Shown here piece after piece: positions 28,219 through 40,045 of a stretch of 64,000 nt of DNA (position 1 is the stretch's first letter; each line of letters opens with the position of its first letter). The position numbers were made by a program, and so were the translations under genes. This DNA comes from Candidatus Saccharimonadales bacterium. Its GTDB lineage: Bacteria > Patescibacteriota > Saccharimonadia > Saccharimonadales > Saccharimonadaceae. The stretch is from the NCBI GenBank assembly GCA_035697325.1, contig DASSDB010000002.1, positions 403,232 through 467,231 on the forward strand. Reading direction: 5' to 3'. Below the pieces are notes generated by a model. The model had not been told where the DNA came from. It was given only the letters and a program-made list of their open reading frames with translations, and ran no database searches.

Positions 28219-28224
28219 AATGAG

Positions 28225-29718
28225 GTGAATAAACAGCTTGAGGCAAAACTAAAAACACTCCCACGAAATCCTGGGGTGTATTTTCATAAGGCAAAAACAG
28301 GCGAAATTATTTATGTTGGTAAGGCTGCCATTTTGAAAAATCGTGTGAAGCAGTATTTTCAAAAAACACGTGACATGGACCTCAAAACCCAGGCGCTGGT
28401 TGCTGAAATTGATATGACCGATTGGATAGAAACGGAAAGTGAGATTGATGCACTGTTTTTGGAAAGCGAGATGGTCAAGCGGTATATGCCGCGCTATAAT
28501 ATCTTGCTCCGCGACGACAAATCGCAGATGTTTGTGCGAATTGATATGAAGAGCGAGTGGCCTTTCGTGAGTTTTACACGTAACCCGGCAGATGATGGAG
28601 CGGATTATTTTGGCCCATACTATAACGGTTTTGCCGTGCGAAAGGCATTACGGTATTTACGTAAAAGTTTTCCGTACTTTACACGTCCACCAAAGTTGGG
28701 CCGACCTGATCTTGATGTACATCTTGGCTTGAGCCCTTCGGCTGATACAACCTCTACCGAATACAAAGCTACTCTAAAAAAACTGATCCGTTACCTGAAA
28801 GGCGAGCGCAAAACGTTAATACAAGAGCTTGAGCGTGACATGAAAACGGCCGCAAAGCTCCATGATTTTGAACAAGCGGCCATTTACCGCAACCGGCTTA
28901 ATAATCTTAAAGAACTACAACGTCGTATTATGTTTGGCGATAAGGAGTTTCTTAATATTAGTAAGGACCAAGCTTTATCCGATCTGAAAGAATTACTTGG
29001 GCTGAAGGTTCTTCCCGCCCGCATAGAAGGATACGATATATCGCACATGAGCGGTACGAATGTGGTGGCGAGTATGGTGGTATTTACCAATGGAGTGAGT
29101 GATCGCGCGAATTACCGCAAGTTTAAAACCCGAATCGAACACAATAATGACTTCTACAATATGAACGAAACGATTCTTCGGCGTCTAAGTGAGAAGAACC
29201 TAAAGGCATGGGGCGTGCCCAATCTCGTGCTTATAGACGGTGGAAAAGGTCAGCTTTATGCGGCACTTCAGGCTCGCGATGTGCGTGATCAGCAGGCAAT
29301 TCCTTTTATAGGAATCGCAAAAAAACAGGAACAGATCGTTATTCACCATACAAAATCAGGCGTGACGCTTAATAAAGAGAAGCTTGAGGAGCTCGAAGGA
29401 TATGTGACAGTGACGGATGAATTTACTCTGGTTAACCTGCCTCACGCAAGTCATATTGTTAAACTTTTGCAGCGTATCCGCGACGAGTCGCACCGATTTG
29501 CGGTGAGCTATCACACGGTGCTCAAACGTGCCAAGCAGACGGCAAGTGATTTGGAAGAGATTCCCGGTATTGGGCCGGCAACTAGGCGCAAACTTATTCG
29601 TACGTTTGGGAGCCTTCGTGCCGTAAAAATGGCAGGCGATGAAGAGCTGTCTGCGGCAATTGGTGCCGCTAAAGCACAGACGCTTCGCCGCTATTTGCCA
29701 CGTGACGAACGCGCATGA
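28225..29718 (+). CDS. uvrC: Excinuclease ABC subunit C (compact)
   Basis: The 497 aa protein has a GIY-YIG nuclease (PGVYFHKAKTGEIIYVGKA, 3' incision) and a UVR motif that binds UvrB (ERDMKTAAKLHDFEQAAIYR). An RNase H-like nuclease follows (EGYDISHMSG, VLIDGGKGQL; 5' incision), then a helix-hairpin-helix (LEEIPGIGPATRRKLI). It is about 100 aa shorter than E. coli UvrC, mainly between the first two domains. An ATG at 28141 is upstream of the -10 box, so the leaderless GTG at 28225 is preferred. Confidence 0.95.
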   Translation: MNKQLEAKLKTLPRNPGVYFHKAKTGEIIYVGKAAILKNRVKQYFQKTRDMDLKTQALVAEIDMTDWIETESEIDALFLESEMVKRYMPRYNILLRDDKSQMFVRIDMKSEWPFVSFTRNPADDGADYFGPYYNGFAVRKALRYLRKSFPYFTRPPKLGRPDLDVHLGLSPSADTTSTEYKATLKKLIRYLKGERKTLIQELERDMKTAAKLHDFEQAAIYRNRLNNLKELQRRIMFGDKEFLNISKDQALSDLKELLGLKVLPARIEGYDISHMSGTNVVASMVVFTNGVSDRANYRKFKTRIEHNNDFYNMNETILRRLSEKNLKAWGVPNLVLIDGGKGQLYAALQARDVRDQQAIPFIGIAKKQEQIVIHHTKSGVTLNKEKLEELEGYVTVTDEFTLVNLPHASHIVKLLQRIRDESHRFAVSYHTVLKRAKQTASDLEEIPGIGPATRRKLIRTFGSLRAVKMAGDEELSAAIGAAKAQTLRRYLPRDERA

Positions 29719-29755
29719 TATAGTGACAGCAATAAACTATAAGCGGATCGGATAG

Positions 29756-30370
29756 ATGGGCATATTCGGAAACAAACGCGCTCCCTCAAAAGGTTTTACG
29801 GTTGTCGAAATTATTACGGTGCTCGCCGTGATTGGTATTTTAGTGTCAATCGTGATCCTTCTTTATCCTGGATACCAAAAACGATCAAGAGATAATGAGC
29901 GCAAGAGCGATATGAGCCAATTGGCGGCAGCCATGGGCGCGTACGCTGTCCAGAAAAATAACTATATGAGCACAGGAAGCGGCTGCGGATTGTTTGGCGA
30001 CGGTAGCGGTTGGATCAGTCTTGGCCCACCAGATGGCGGTGGTTGGTATCCAAAAGCAGTTACGACGTGTTTACAAGAGGCAGGCGTGATTTCGAATGCC
30101 AGTGATTTCATGGATCCTTTAGGGTGCAAGTCAGACTCGGGAGGTGTGTGCGGCTCATGGCAGTCTACACCGGCTCAGGCCTACATGAAGGCCACTTGCA
30201 CGAAAAACGGCGCCCCGATCACCTACTTTATGACGCACCTTGAAACAGAACCGCTCAACAATTCAGCTATCGATGCGCTTTGCGACGTAGGGAGCCTCCC
30301 GTGGTTTGATGCCAACGGACAAAAATGGGGCACCAACTACGGTATGAACTACTATGTCGTGGCAAAGTAA
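29756..30370 (+). CDS. Type IV pilin-like prepilin
   Basis: The 204 aa protein has a class III signal: a short basic leader ending SKG, cut before FTVVEIITVLAVIGILVSIV, with Glu at position 5 of the mature form. The long N-terminal helix continues (RDNERKSDMSQLAAAM), and the globular part has cysteines likely to form disulfides (CGLFGDG, CLQEAG, LGCKSDSGGVCGS, CTKNG). It is processed by a prepilin peptidase and assembled into pili or a pseudopilus. No assembly genes adjoin it. Confidence 0.85.
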   Translation: MGIFGNKRAPSKGFTVVEIITVLAVIGILVSIVILLYPGYQKRSRDNERKSDMSQLAAAMGAYAVQKNNYMSTGSGCGLFGDGSGWISLGPPDGGGWYPKAVTTCLQEAGVISNASDFMDPLGCKSDSGGVCGSWQSTPAQAYMKATCTKNGAPITYFMTHLETEPLNNSAIDALCDVGSLPWFDANGQKWGTNYGMNYYVVAK

Positions 30371-30412
30371 ACTCGACACGAGAGCCTTGCTACGCTATAG
30401 TAGGGGAAGCGT

Positions 30413-30802
30413 ATGAAAAAACAATTTATTGTCTTTGTCCTCCGTTGGATATTGAACTCGTTTGGTTTGTGGGTGGCTGTTCGTATATTTGGAACAGGAT
30501 ATAGTGATGCCGAGCTTACAGCCAGTGTATGGGTATTTCTTTTTGCCGGACTTATCTTTTCGGTGATAAACGCAGTATTACGGCCGGTTATAATCATTTT
30601 GTCGCTTCCTGCGATTCTCGTGACACTTGGCCTGTTTACCATTATCGTGAACGGCTTCATGGTTTATGTGTCTCTTATCTTGGCTCCTGGGCTTCATATG
30701 ACATTCTGGAATTCAGTACTTACCGGGCTCGTACTCAGTTTGGTAAACTATATAGTAAGCAGTGCGCTTGAACTTCACTATTCTCGGGTACAGGGGAGAT
30801 AA
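30413..30802 (+). CDS. Phage-holin superfamily IV-like membrane protein (PF04020)
   Basis: The 129 aa protein has four membrane segments. Family marks: RWILNSFGLWVAVRIFG, then FSVINAVLRPVIIILSLPAILVTLGLFTIIVNGFMV, then NSVLTGLVLSLVNYIVS. Despite the holin name these are chromosomal proteins of unknown role. A GGGGAAG site precedes the ATG. It lies 4 nt before secG, so the two are probably co-transcribed. Confidence 0.85.
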   Translation: MKKQFIVFVLRWILNSFGLWVAVRIFGTGYSDAELTASVWVFLFAGLIFSVINAVLRPVIIILSLPAILVTLGLFTIIVNGFMVYVSLILAPGLHMTFWNSVLTGLVLSLVNYIVSSALELHYSRVQGR

Positions 30803-30805
30803 AAT

Positions 30806-31039
30806 ATGAATATTGATAGTATTTTGCAAATTATTACCGTCGCTTCCGCGCTTCTAATGGTTGTTTCCGTTTTGTTGCAGCAGCGCGGCGCAACGTTGGG
30901 AGCAGGGTTTGGCAGTTCCGGAGAACTTTACACGACTCGCCGTGGTCTCGACAAGAATCTGTTTGAAGTAACGATTATTTTTGCAGTTATTTTCGTCTTG
31001 TCTATTTTAACAGGCCTGCTGCTACCGGCATTTCGATAG
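30806..31039 (+). CDS. secG: Preprotein translocase subunit SecG
   Basis: The 77 aa protein has two membrane spans (about 4-22 and 54-74) flanking the SecG loop VLLQQRGATLGAGFGSSGELY. It is part of the SecYEG channel and helps SecA-driven export. It follows the holin-like gene by 3 nt and precedes the solute-binding protein gene by 11 nt. Confidence 0.93.
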   Translation: MNIDSILQIITVASALLMVVSVLLQQRGATLGAGFGSSGELYTTRRGLDKNLFEVTIIFAVIFVLSILTGLLLPAFR

Positions 31040-31050
31040 GAGTTATAGGC

Positions 31051-32844
31051 GTGGGCAACGACGAAGATAAAAAAGGATGGAAGCAATTTCAAAAGCTTTC
31101 ATTTGATAGCCGTCGTTTTTCAAAACGAGTTAAAAAGGCCGAAGGTGCGACGATGCGTCATGCCAAGCGGTTTATTACAACCCGTCTGGATAATATCCGT
31201 AATGTCCGTCGCCAGGTTATCAGCTGGCTTTTATTGATTGGGGTTATGTTGTTTGCAGTTGGCGCCCAATTTATGTGGTTTAGAGATAGCTATCAAACCG
31301 TGGCAGCGGCTCCGGGCGGAACATACGCTGAGGGGTCACTAGGGCCTATCGAAACGCTCAATCCGTTGTATGCATCGTCGAGTGCCGAAATTTCCGCAAG
31401 CCGGCTTTTGTTTTCTTCCCTTTATACCTATGATTCAACGGGACATCTTCATGGTGATCTTGCTACGTCGCTTCAGGCGGAAGCAGGTGGTACGGCGTAC
31501 ATAGTAAAACTACGCTCCGACGCGAAATGGCAAGATGGTACCGCACTTACGGCTAAAGATGTTGCGTTTACGGTAAATCTTATTAAAAATCCCGAAACTC
31601 GATCACCACTCCGCATTAACTGGCGAGATATCAACGTCACAGCAAAGGATGATTCTACGCTTGAATTTAAACTGCCCGCAACCTATGCAGCTTTTCCGTT
31701 TGCACTGACATTTCCCATCTTGCCTCAGCACATTTTAAGCGATGTGGCGCCTGCGGCAATTCGTGAAAATACGTTCAGTCGCTCCCCTACGGGTAGTGGT
31801 CCTTTTTCGTTCCGCTTACTTCAGTCTGCGGGAGACTCACACAAAGTAGTACACATGGTAGCGAACGATCACTACTACGATGGTGCACCGCTATTAAGCC
31901 GCTTTGAGGTGCATGCGTACGGTACGCAAGAGGCGATCGTAGGTGCTCTAAGAAGTGGTGAGGTCGGTGCGGCGACGGATATTACTGGTGTTGATACGTC
32001 CCAGATTGATACGCAAAATTACGACATTATAAATAAGCCGATCAATAGCGGTGTGTATGCGCTGCTTAATACCGCAAGTCCACTCCTAAAAGATAAAGAA
32101 CTCCGAAAAGCACTCCAGATAGGAACCGATACCAAAGCAGTGCGAGAAAGCCTTGGCGTGAAAGTACCCGCGCTCGATCTGCCGTTTGTGAATGGGCAAG
32201 TAACCGGCATTGATGTGCAAGCTCCCTCATATGATCCGACTAAAGCGGCGGCTATGCTTGATGCCAGCGGGTGGGTCGTAAAGGATGGTATTCGCCAAAA
32301 GGGAGAGCAGAAACTTGCCCTTAATGTAATTACGACAAAAAACCGACAATATGAAAAGGCCCTGGAAACGTTGGCGGGACAATGGCGCAAGCTAAATATA
32401 GGGGTGAGTACAAAAGTTGTCGACCCTAATGACCCTTCTATAAACTTCGTACAGGGGATTTTGCAAACCCGCGATTATGATGTACTCCTCTATGAATTGT
32501 TTATTGGTGCAGATCCAGATGTGTACGCATACTGGCACTCTTCGCAAACGGTCGCAAACGGCTATAATTTTGCGAACTATACCAACAGGGCGGCAGATGA
32601 CGCTTTGGCGAGCGCTCGCTCACGATTGGAGCCAACACTTCGTGCGGTGAAGTATGTCGTATTTGCACACCAGTGGATTGATGATGCCCCTGCCATTGGA
32701 CTTTACCAGGCGACTTCCGAGTATGCTTTCAATAAACATACTCATTCGCTAGATACGAATACCCAGCTCGTTTCTTCATATGATCGCTATGCGGACGTGC
32801 TCGACTGGAGTGTTAATCAGCGATCTGTTTACAAAACACCGTAG
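31051..32844 (+). CDS. Peptide-type solute-binding protein (SBP family 5), membrane-anchored
   Basis: The 597 aa protein starts at GTG after AGGAG. A basic N-terminus (about 1-55) precedes one span (about 56-75, SWLLLIGVMLFAVGAQFMW) instead of a lipobox, so it is a membrane-anchored binding protein. The SBP_bac_5 domain follows (IETLNPLYASSSAEISASRLLF, AKWQDGTALTAKDVAFTV, ending YDVLLYELFIGADPDVYAYWHSSQ). It would capture peptides outside the cell. No DppBCDF-type permease adjoins it. Confidence 0.9.
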   Translation: MGNDEDKKGWKQFQKLSFDSRRFSKRVKKAEGATMRHAKRFITTRLDNIRNVRRQVISWLLLIGVMLFAVGAQFMWFRDSYQTVAAAPGGTYAEGSLGPIETLNPLYASSSAEISASRLLFSSLYTYDSTGHLHGDLATSLQAEAGGTAYIVKLRSDAKWQDGTALTAKDVAFTVNLIKNPETRSPLRINWRDINVTAKDDSTLEFKLPATYAAFPFALTFPILPQHILSDVAPAAIRENTFSRSPTGSGPFSFRLLQSAGDSHKVVHMVANDHYYDGAPLLSRFEVHAYGTQEAIVGALRSGEVGAATDITGVDTSQIDTQNYDIINKPINSGVYALLNTASPLLKDKELRKALQIGTDTKAVRESLGVKVPALDLPFVNGQVTGIDVQAPSYDPTKAAAMLDASGWVVKDGIRQKGEQKLALNVITTKNRQYEKALETLAGQWRKLNIGVSTKVVDPNDPSINFVQGILQTRDYDVLLYELFIGADPDVYAYWHSSQTVANGYNFANYTNRAADDALASARSRLEPTLRAVKYVVFAHQWIDDAPAIGLYQATSEYAFNKHTHSLDTNTQLVSSYDRYADVLDWSVNQRSVYKTP

Positions 32845-32850
32845 CTAAGC

Positions 32851-32856
32851 TATAAT
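32851..32856 (+). promoter_or_regulatory. -10 box of tRNA-Leu(GAG)
   Basis: TATAAT; predicted start about 32863, 12 nt before the mature tRNA. Confidence 0.6.
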
Positions 32857-32874
32857 CGTACGAGATTAGCTCAT

Positions 32875-32963
32875 GCGCGAGTGGCGGAATTGGTAGACGC
32901 GTCAGCTTGAGGGGCTGGTGGCCGCTTTAGGCCGTGGAGGTTCAAGTCCTCTCTCGCGCACCA
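32875..32963 (+). tRNA. tRNA-Leu (anticodon GAG)
   Basis: Acceptor arms GCGCGAG and CTCGCGC, D-arm with GGTAGACGC, anticodon loop TTGAGGG, long variable arm as in class II tRNAs, T-arm GTTCAAGTC and an encoded ACCA end. Confidence 0.95.
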
Positions 32964-33004
32964 AAGCAAAACCCGGTCAATGACCGGGTTTTGCTTTGGT
33001 GCGC
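32956..33004. terminator. Perfect 23 bp inverted repeat: tRNA-Leu 3' end plus terminator
   Basis: Left arm 32956-32978 and right arm 32982-33004 are perfect complements with a 3 nt loop. The inner part (AAAACCCGGTC / GACCGGGTTTT) acts as a normal terminator, but the arms extend outward to include the last four acceptor bases and ACCA of the tRNA, mirrored at 32997-33004. Confidence 0.8.
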
Positions 33005-33094
33005 AACCATTGGGTATGTTAATTTATTATGTTTGACAGTTTGTCTACTATATAATACCATTGTCGCGGCTCTATCCTAATGAAAGGGACCTTT

Positions 33095-33703
33095 ATGTTT
33101 AGTGAAGTTGAGGCAGTTATTTTCGACCAGGGCGGGGTCTTGTCTCGGGGAGGTGAGAAGGGAGCGAACGAGAATGCTGCTGCGCGGGCCATGGGTCTGG
33201 GCGGTACTATCGATGTTCCTGATCTCATCGAGGATCTGAAGCGAGGCAGGATCGACAACACTCAATATGTGGAAGGAGTTAATCTTCGCTATCCCAACGC
33301 GCCGGTCAGGCTCACGGATGCGATGTGGGACGATGTTTACGCATCGCTGAAGCCAGAGCCGCTGGCATACGACCTCGTTCGCCGGTGCCGGGAATCCGGG
33401 CGACGAGTGGGCTTACTTTCGAACATCAATCCGGCCATGGCCAAGCGTTTGCGGTCGGACGGTTCATACCAGATGTTCGACCCGCTCGTGCTCTCCTGCT
33501 ATGTCGGCTATGCCAAGCCGGATCCGGAGATCTACGCCGCCGTCGAAGCCGGCCTGCCGGGTATCGAGCGTGGGAAGATTCTTCTGCTCGATGATCAGGA
33601 AAAGTGTGTCGCCGGCGCGCGTAGCCGTGGTTGGCAGGCGCTGAAAGTGACGAGTCCGGAGCGAATGGTCGATGAAGTGAATACGCTTCTCGGCCTGCGT
33701 TAA
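33095..33703 (+). CDS. HAD-superfamily hydrolase (accessory cassette)
   Basis: The 202 aa protein has HAD motif I as FDQGGVLSRGG, motif II in VGLLSNIN, motif III Lys in YVGYAKPDPEIYA and motif IV in LLLDDQEKCV. This is the haloacid-dehalogenase class with a small cap (YihX-like). The second motif I Asp is replaced by Gly, as in that group. AAAGGG precedes ATG 33095; an ATG at 33080 lacks a site. The gene is GC-rich and has a strong hairpin after it. Substrate unknown. Confidence 0.85.
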   Translation: MFSEVEAVIFDQGGVLSRGGEKGANENAAARAMGLGGTIDVPDLIEDLKRGRIDNTQYVEGVNLRYPNAPVRLTDAMWDDVYASLKPEPLAYDLVRRCRESGRRVGLLSNINPAMAKRLRSDGSYQMFDPLVLSCYVGYAKPDPEIYAAVEAGLPGIERGKILLLDDQEKCVAGARSRGWQALKVTSPERMVDEVNTLLGLR

Positions 33704-33721
33704 GCAACACCCCAGGGGGTC

Positions 33722-33751
33722 GGCCTGGCTGTAGTATTGTGCAGCCAGGCC
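33722..33751 (+). terminator. Hairpin after HAD gene
   Basis: GGCCTGGCTG and CAGCCAGGCC, perfect 10 bp stem, followed by ATTTAAATT. Confidence 0.65.
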
Positions 33752-33800
33752 ATTTAAATTCCTCAAGATATCGTTGTTTTATCGTCGGATTAGTCGTACT

Positions 33801-34421
33801 ATGAATGTAATTATGAGGTTAGCAGTTTTACGGCAAAAGCAATTTCACGAACCTGTATGGCATGTCGTTATCGCATTGTTGGCTATAATGCTTTTGCAAT
33901 TATTTCTTGTTGATTATCTTAACGCCGAAATTCGCTATGTACTTATAGGGCTTGAGGGGCTCCTACTTATTTGTATAGGCACGAAGCTTGTAAGGCAAAA
34001 CACGCAGCGGATATTGGCGATTATATTTCTTGCACTGCTTTCAATCGTAAATGTAGTTTCACTTGCGGTGGTTATTTACGACTTAACCCACGATGCTCAT
34101 ACCGATGGCCATCAACTATTGCTTTCGAGCGTAGGTATTTATCTTACGAATATCATCGTGTTTGGTATATGGTTTTGGGAGCTCGATAATACGAGGAAAT
34201 CACAGACAGATTTTCAATTTCCTCAGTCAACACTAAAGCCGAATTGGCGCCCGACCTTCTTTGACTATATCTACGTGTCGGTAACGAATGCGACGGCATT
34301 CAGCCCTACGGATACGCTGCCGCTGTCTCACCGGGCCAAACTTTTAATGACGATTCAGTCGGTTGTTTCACTGGTCATAGTTGTGCTTGTCACGGCTCGG
34401 GCGGTGAATATTCTTACCTAA
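33801..34421 (+). CDS. Membrane protein, DUF1345-like
   Basis: The 206 aa protein has about five spans (VVIALLAIMLLQLFLV, YVLIGLEGLLLICIG, IIFLALLSIVNVVSL, LTNIIVFGIWFWEL and a last one near 180-200). The C-terminal part FDYIYVSVTNATAFSPTDT followed by RAKLLMTIQSVVSLVIVVLV resembles DUF1345 and the pore helix region of small ion channels. A TTG at 33774 extends it; a TACTAT box at 33796 would instead favour the ATG at 33813. Function unknown. Confidence 0.7.
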   Translation: MNVIMRLAVLRQKQFHEPVWHVVIALLAIMLLQLFLVDYLNAEIRYVLIGLEGLLLICIGTKLVRQNTQRILAIIFLALLSIVNVVSLAVVIYDLTHDAHTDGHQLLLSSVGIYLTNIIVFGIWFWELDNTRKSQTDFQFPQSTLKPNWRPTFFDYIYVSVTNATAFSPTDTLPLSHRAKLLMTIQSVVSLVIVVLVTARAVNILT

Positions 34422-34422
34422 A

Positions 34423-34450
34423 AAAGCAAAGAGCCGCAAGATGACGCGGC
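34423..34450 (-). terminator. Terminator of NlpC/P60 gene
   Basis: GCCGC / GCGGC arms; on the minus strand followed by TCTTTGCTTTTTT. Confidence 0.65.
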
Positions 34451-34485
34451 CCGATGCTTCGGTATACCACGCGCTTTCTGGCGGC

Positions 34486-35079
34486 TTATTTTGTGAAACG
34501 AAGCGCGGCGTCGAATTCGCCGTAATTAACGTTGTCGCGCTGACGAACCTGTAACTTGACAGGTCCTTTGCTCGTCGCGGCTTCGAAGATGGTTAACTTA
34601 CCATCTCCTCCGTTGCTTACTACGATAACGACATGGTCGACATCGTTCTTCCGTTTCTTCAGCCGATACATAATGTCACCGGCTTTTGCTTCTGTGAATG
34701 GGATTTGGGTCCAGTGTTTGCTGTTTCGAAAACTTGCCGCCGTATTGTTCTCATTGACCTGTGTGGCCTCAAAAACGGCACGATCTACCAACCCGCTACA
34801 GTCGAGCCCACTTCCGGGTTTGAAGCTTGCGGGAGGATGCCCGCCGCCCCAGACATAACGCTCGCCATCGTACTTTTGCGCGGCCGCTAGGATGGCGCTT
34901 CCATCAGCACTGACTTCGGTTTCTGAAGCAGCGAAATGCCACTCGTTTGGGGAAACGCTGGAAACCCAATCGGAGACTCCCCACCACTCATGTGACTGGC
35001 CAATGGCAATGCCAAGGACGACAAGACAAACGACAACACCCGCGCCTCCGCTTCCAGTGTCTTTAGGGGGCTTGGTCAA
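34486..35079 (-). CDS. NlpC/P60 peptidoglycan endopeptidase, membrane-anchored
   Basis: The protein has about 197 aa. One span near the N-terminus (GAGVVVCLVVLGIAIG) is followed by the NlpC/P60 domain with RYVWGGGHPP, catalytic Cys in GSGLDCSGLV and His in VDHVVIVVS; the third polar residue is not obvious. It would cut peptide stems outside the membrane. Start uncertain: TTG 35079 has GAGGTG at good spacing, GTG 35088 and TTG 35106 are alternatives. It is a GC-rich cassette with its own promoter and terminator, and one of three different wall hydrolases in this window. Confidence 0.87.
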   Translation of the reverse strand: MTKPPKDTGSGGAGVVVCLVVLGIAIGQSHEWWGVSDWVSSVSPNEWHFAASETEVSADGSAILAAAQKYDGERYVWGGGHPPASFKPGSGLDCSGLVDRAVFEATQVNENNTAASFRNSKHWTQIPFTEAKAGDIMYRLKKRKNDVDHVVIVVSNGGDGKLTIFEAATSKGPVKLQVRQRDNVNYGEFDAALRFTK

Positions 35080-35118
35080 CAGAATCACCTCGTCTTTTTG
35101 GTACAAGAAGCTGTCTAT

Positions 35119-35147
35119 TTTATATCATATAAGAATAATTACGTAAA
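35119..35147 (-). promoter_or_regulatory. Promoter of NlpC/P60 gene
   Basis: Minus strand: TTTACG, 17 bp, TATAAA; same style as the other accessory promoters. Confidence 0.6.
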
Positions 35148-35175
35148 ATATATACGCTCCTTCCTCTAGGTTTGG

Positions 35176-35181
35176 TATAAT
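35176..35181 (+). promoter_or_regulatory. Extended -10 (TGG-TATAAT) of tRNA-Cys/tRNA-Leu
   Basis: Predicted start about 35188, 3 nt before the mature tRNA-Cys 5' end. Confidence 0.65.
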
Positions 35182-35190
35182 GACCTAGAT

Positions 35191-35264
35191 GGCGCGTTGG
35201 CGGAGCGGTGACGCAGAGGTCTGCAAAACCTTTTAGACGGGTTCGACTCCCGTACGTGCCTCCA
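35191..35264 (+). tRNA. tRNA-Cys (anticodon GCA)
   Basis: Acceptor GGCGCGT/ACGTGCC, anticodon loop CTGCAAA on AGGT/ACCT stem, T-arm GTTCGACTC, discriminator U and encoded CCA. Confidence 0.93.
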
Positions 35265-35269
35265 TATAT

Positions 35270-35355
35270 GCGCGGATGGCGGAATTGGTAGACGCGAGGG
35301 ACTTAAAATCCCTTGTCCAAAAGACGTGCGGGTTCGATTCCCGCTCTGCGCACCA
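35270..35355 (+). tRNA. tRNA-Leu (anticodon TAA)
   Basis: Acceptor GCGCGGA/TCTGCGC, D-loop TTGGTAGACGC, anticodon loop CTTAAAA, long variable arm, T-arm GTTCGATTC, encoded ACCA. It lies 5 nt after tRNA-Cys and is probably on the same transcript. Confidence 0.95.
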
Positions 35356-35502
35356 GAATTTATTTGAAAAACTCTTTGGATTTTCCTGAGAGTTTTTCTA
35401 TGTTTTTAGGTGTCATTACTCCGATAATCTATGTCTTTAGGCCTTGAAGATGATATAATAATGTCACTAATCAATGTAGCTACAGCAAAGGGGATAACGA
35501 AA

Positions 35503-36060
35503 ATGATGGCAGTATGGATTATTTTAGGGGTGGTCGTGCTCTTGGGTTTGTTCTTATGGATGACCTACAACGGGCTCGTTACGCTCAAGATTCGTGTCGA
35601 TGAAGCGTGGAGCGATATCACTATTCAGCTGAAGCGCCGTCTTGATCTTATTCCAAACCTTATCAACAGTGTAAAGGGGTATGCCGCTCACGAATCAGGT
35701 GTTTTTGAAAAAGTAACCGAAGCCCGTGCCAATACTCTTAATGCAAAAGGTGTGAAAGAAACAGCAGTGGCCGAAAATGAGTTCGAAGGTGCTCTAAAAA
35801 GCCTGTTCGCTGTGGCAGAAAGCTACCCCGATCTTAAAGCCAACCAGAATTTCCTCCAACTACAGCAAGAGCTGGTTGATACGGAAGATAAAATCCAGGC
35901 GTCACGTCGGTTCTATAACAGTGGCGTTCGGGATTTAAATACTAAAATTCAGGTATTTCCAAATAACCTCTTCGCTGGTATGCTCGGTTTTAAGCAGCGA
36001 GAATTCTTTGAAGTTGAAGATATGGCCAGTGTTGAAAAACCTGTTGAAGTTAAATTTTAA
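35503..36060 (+). CDS. lemA: LemA family protein
   Basis: The 185 aa protein has an N-terminal span (WIILGVVVLLGLFLWMTYNG) then the LemA helical bundle: VDEAWSDITIQLKRRLDLIPNLINSVK, FAVAESYPDLKANQNFLQLQ and SRRFYNSGVRDLNTKIQVFPNN. AAAGGGG precedes ATG 35503, and a TATAAT box (35454-35459) lies upstream, so the longer in-frame start at 35431 is unlikely. LemA-HtpX pairing is widespread and linked to membrane protein quality control. Confidence 0.95.
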   Translation: MMAVWIILGVVVLLGLFLWMTYNGLVTLKIRVDEAWSDITIQLKRRLDLIPNLINSVKGYAAHESGVFEKVTEARANTLNAKGVKETAVAENEFEGALKSLFAVAESYPDLKANQNFLQLQQELVDTEDKIQASRRFYNSGVRDLNTKIQVFPNNLFAGMLGFKQREFFEVEDMASVEKPVEVKF

Positions 36061-36085
36061 TACGGTTCTTTAGACTTTTATTTAT

Positions 36086-36966
36086 ATGTACAGTGCAATA
36101 GCAGCCAACAAGCGAAACACGATAATCATCATGGCACTTTTTATAGGGCTTGTTGGTGCTGTGGGCTGGACAATCAGCTACTTCTACGGTAATCATTCTA
36201 TCGCCTATTGGGTTATTGGTGTGGCTGCAATATATGCACTAATTCAATACTTTTTGGCGGCAAAATTAGCAACACTTGTAACGGGTGCAAAAGAAATAGA
36301 AAAAAGGGACAATCCACGGCTATACCGAATTGTAGAGAATCTTACGATTACGACAGGTATGCCGATGCCGAAAGTATACGTTATTGACGACCCTGCTCCG
36401 AATGCATTTGCAACTGGGCGCGATCCAAAGCATGCGATTGTAGCGGCGACAACAGGTATTCTTGAAGTTATGAATGATCGGGAATTAGAAGCAGTGATGG
36501 CGCATGAAATTAGCCATGTCCGTAACTATGATATTCGGGTAAGTATGATCGCCTTCGGGTTGGTAAGCGCGATCGGTATTCTTTCGGATATCGCACTCCG
36601 TATGATGTTTTTTGGGGACCACCGTGATAATAACAATAGCAGTAACCCGATAGTTTTAGTCATAGGCATTGTGTTGATTATACTCGCCCCCATTATCGCT
36701 ACCCTTATCCAACTTGCGATCAGTCGTCAACGAGAATATTTAGCTGATGCAAGCGGTGTCATGACAACACGCGATTCAGAAGGGCTCGCACAAGCCCTAG
36801 AGAAGTTAAAAGAGTATGGACGTCCTATGAAACAGCAGAGCTCAACTACTGCGCATTTATTTTTAAACGATCCACTAAAACCAGGCTTCTTTAGTAAGTT
36901 ATTCAGCACACACCCACCGCTTGACGAACGTATCGTGCGACTTCGTAACAATGCCGAGAAATTTTG

Positions 36967-36967
<1 letters not shown>
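36086..36967 (+). CDS. htpX: M48 membrane metalloprotease HtpX
   Basis: The 293 aa protein has two N-terminal spans (about 11-55), the zinc motif AVMAHEISHVRNYD with Glu/His residues near 140, two further spans (about 158-215), and the third ligand region SRQREYLADASGV. It degrades misfolded membrane proteins and cuts on the cytoplasmic side. It follows lemA by 25 nt. Confidence 0.96.
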
Positions 36968-40045
<3,078 letters not shown>

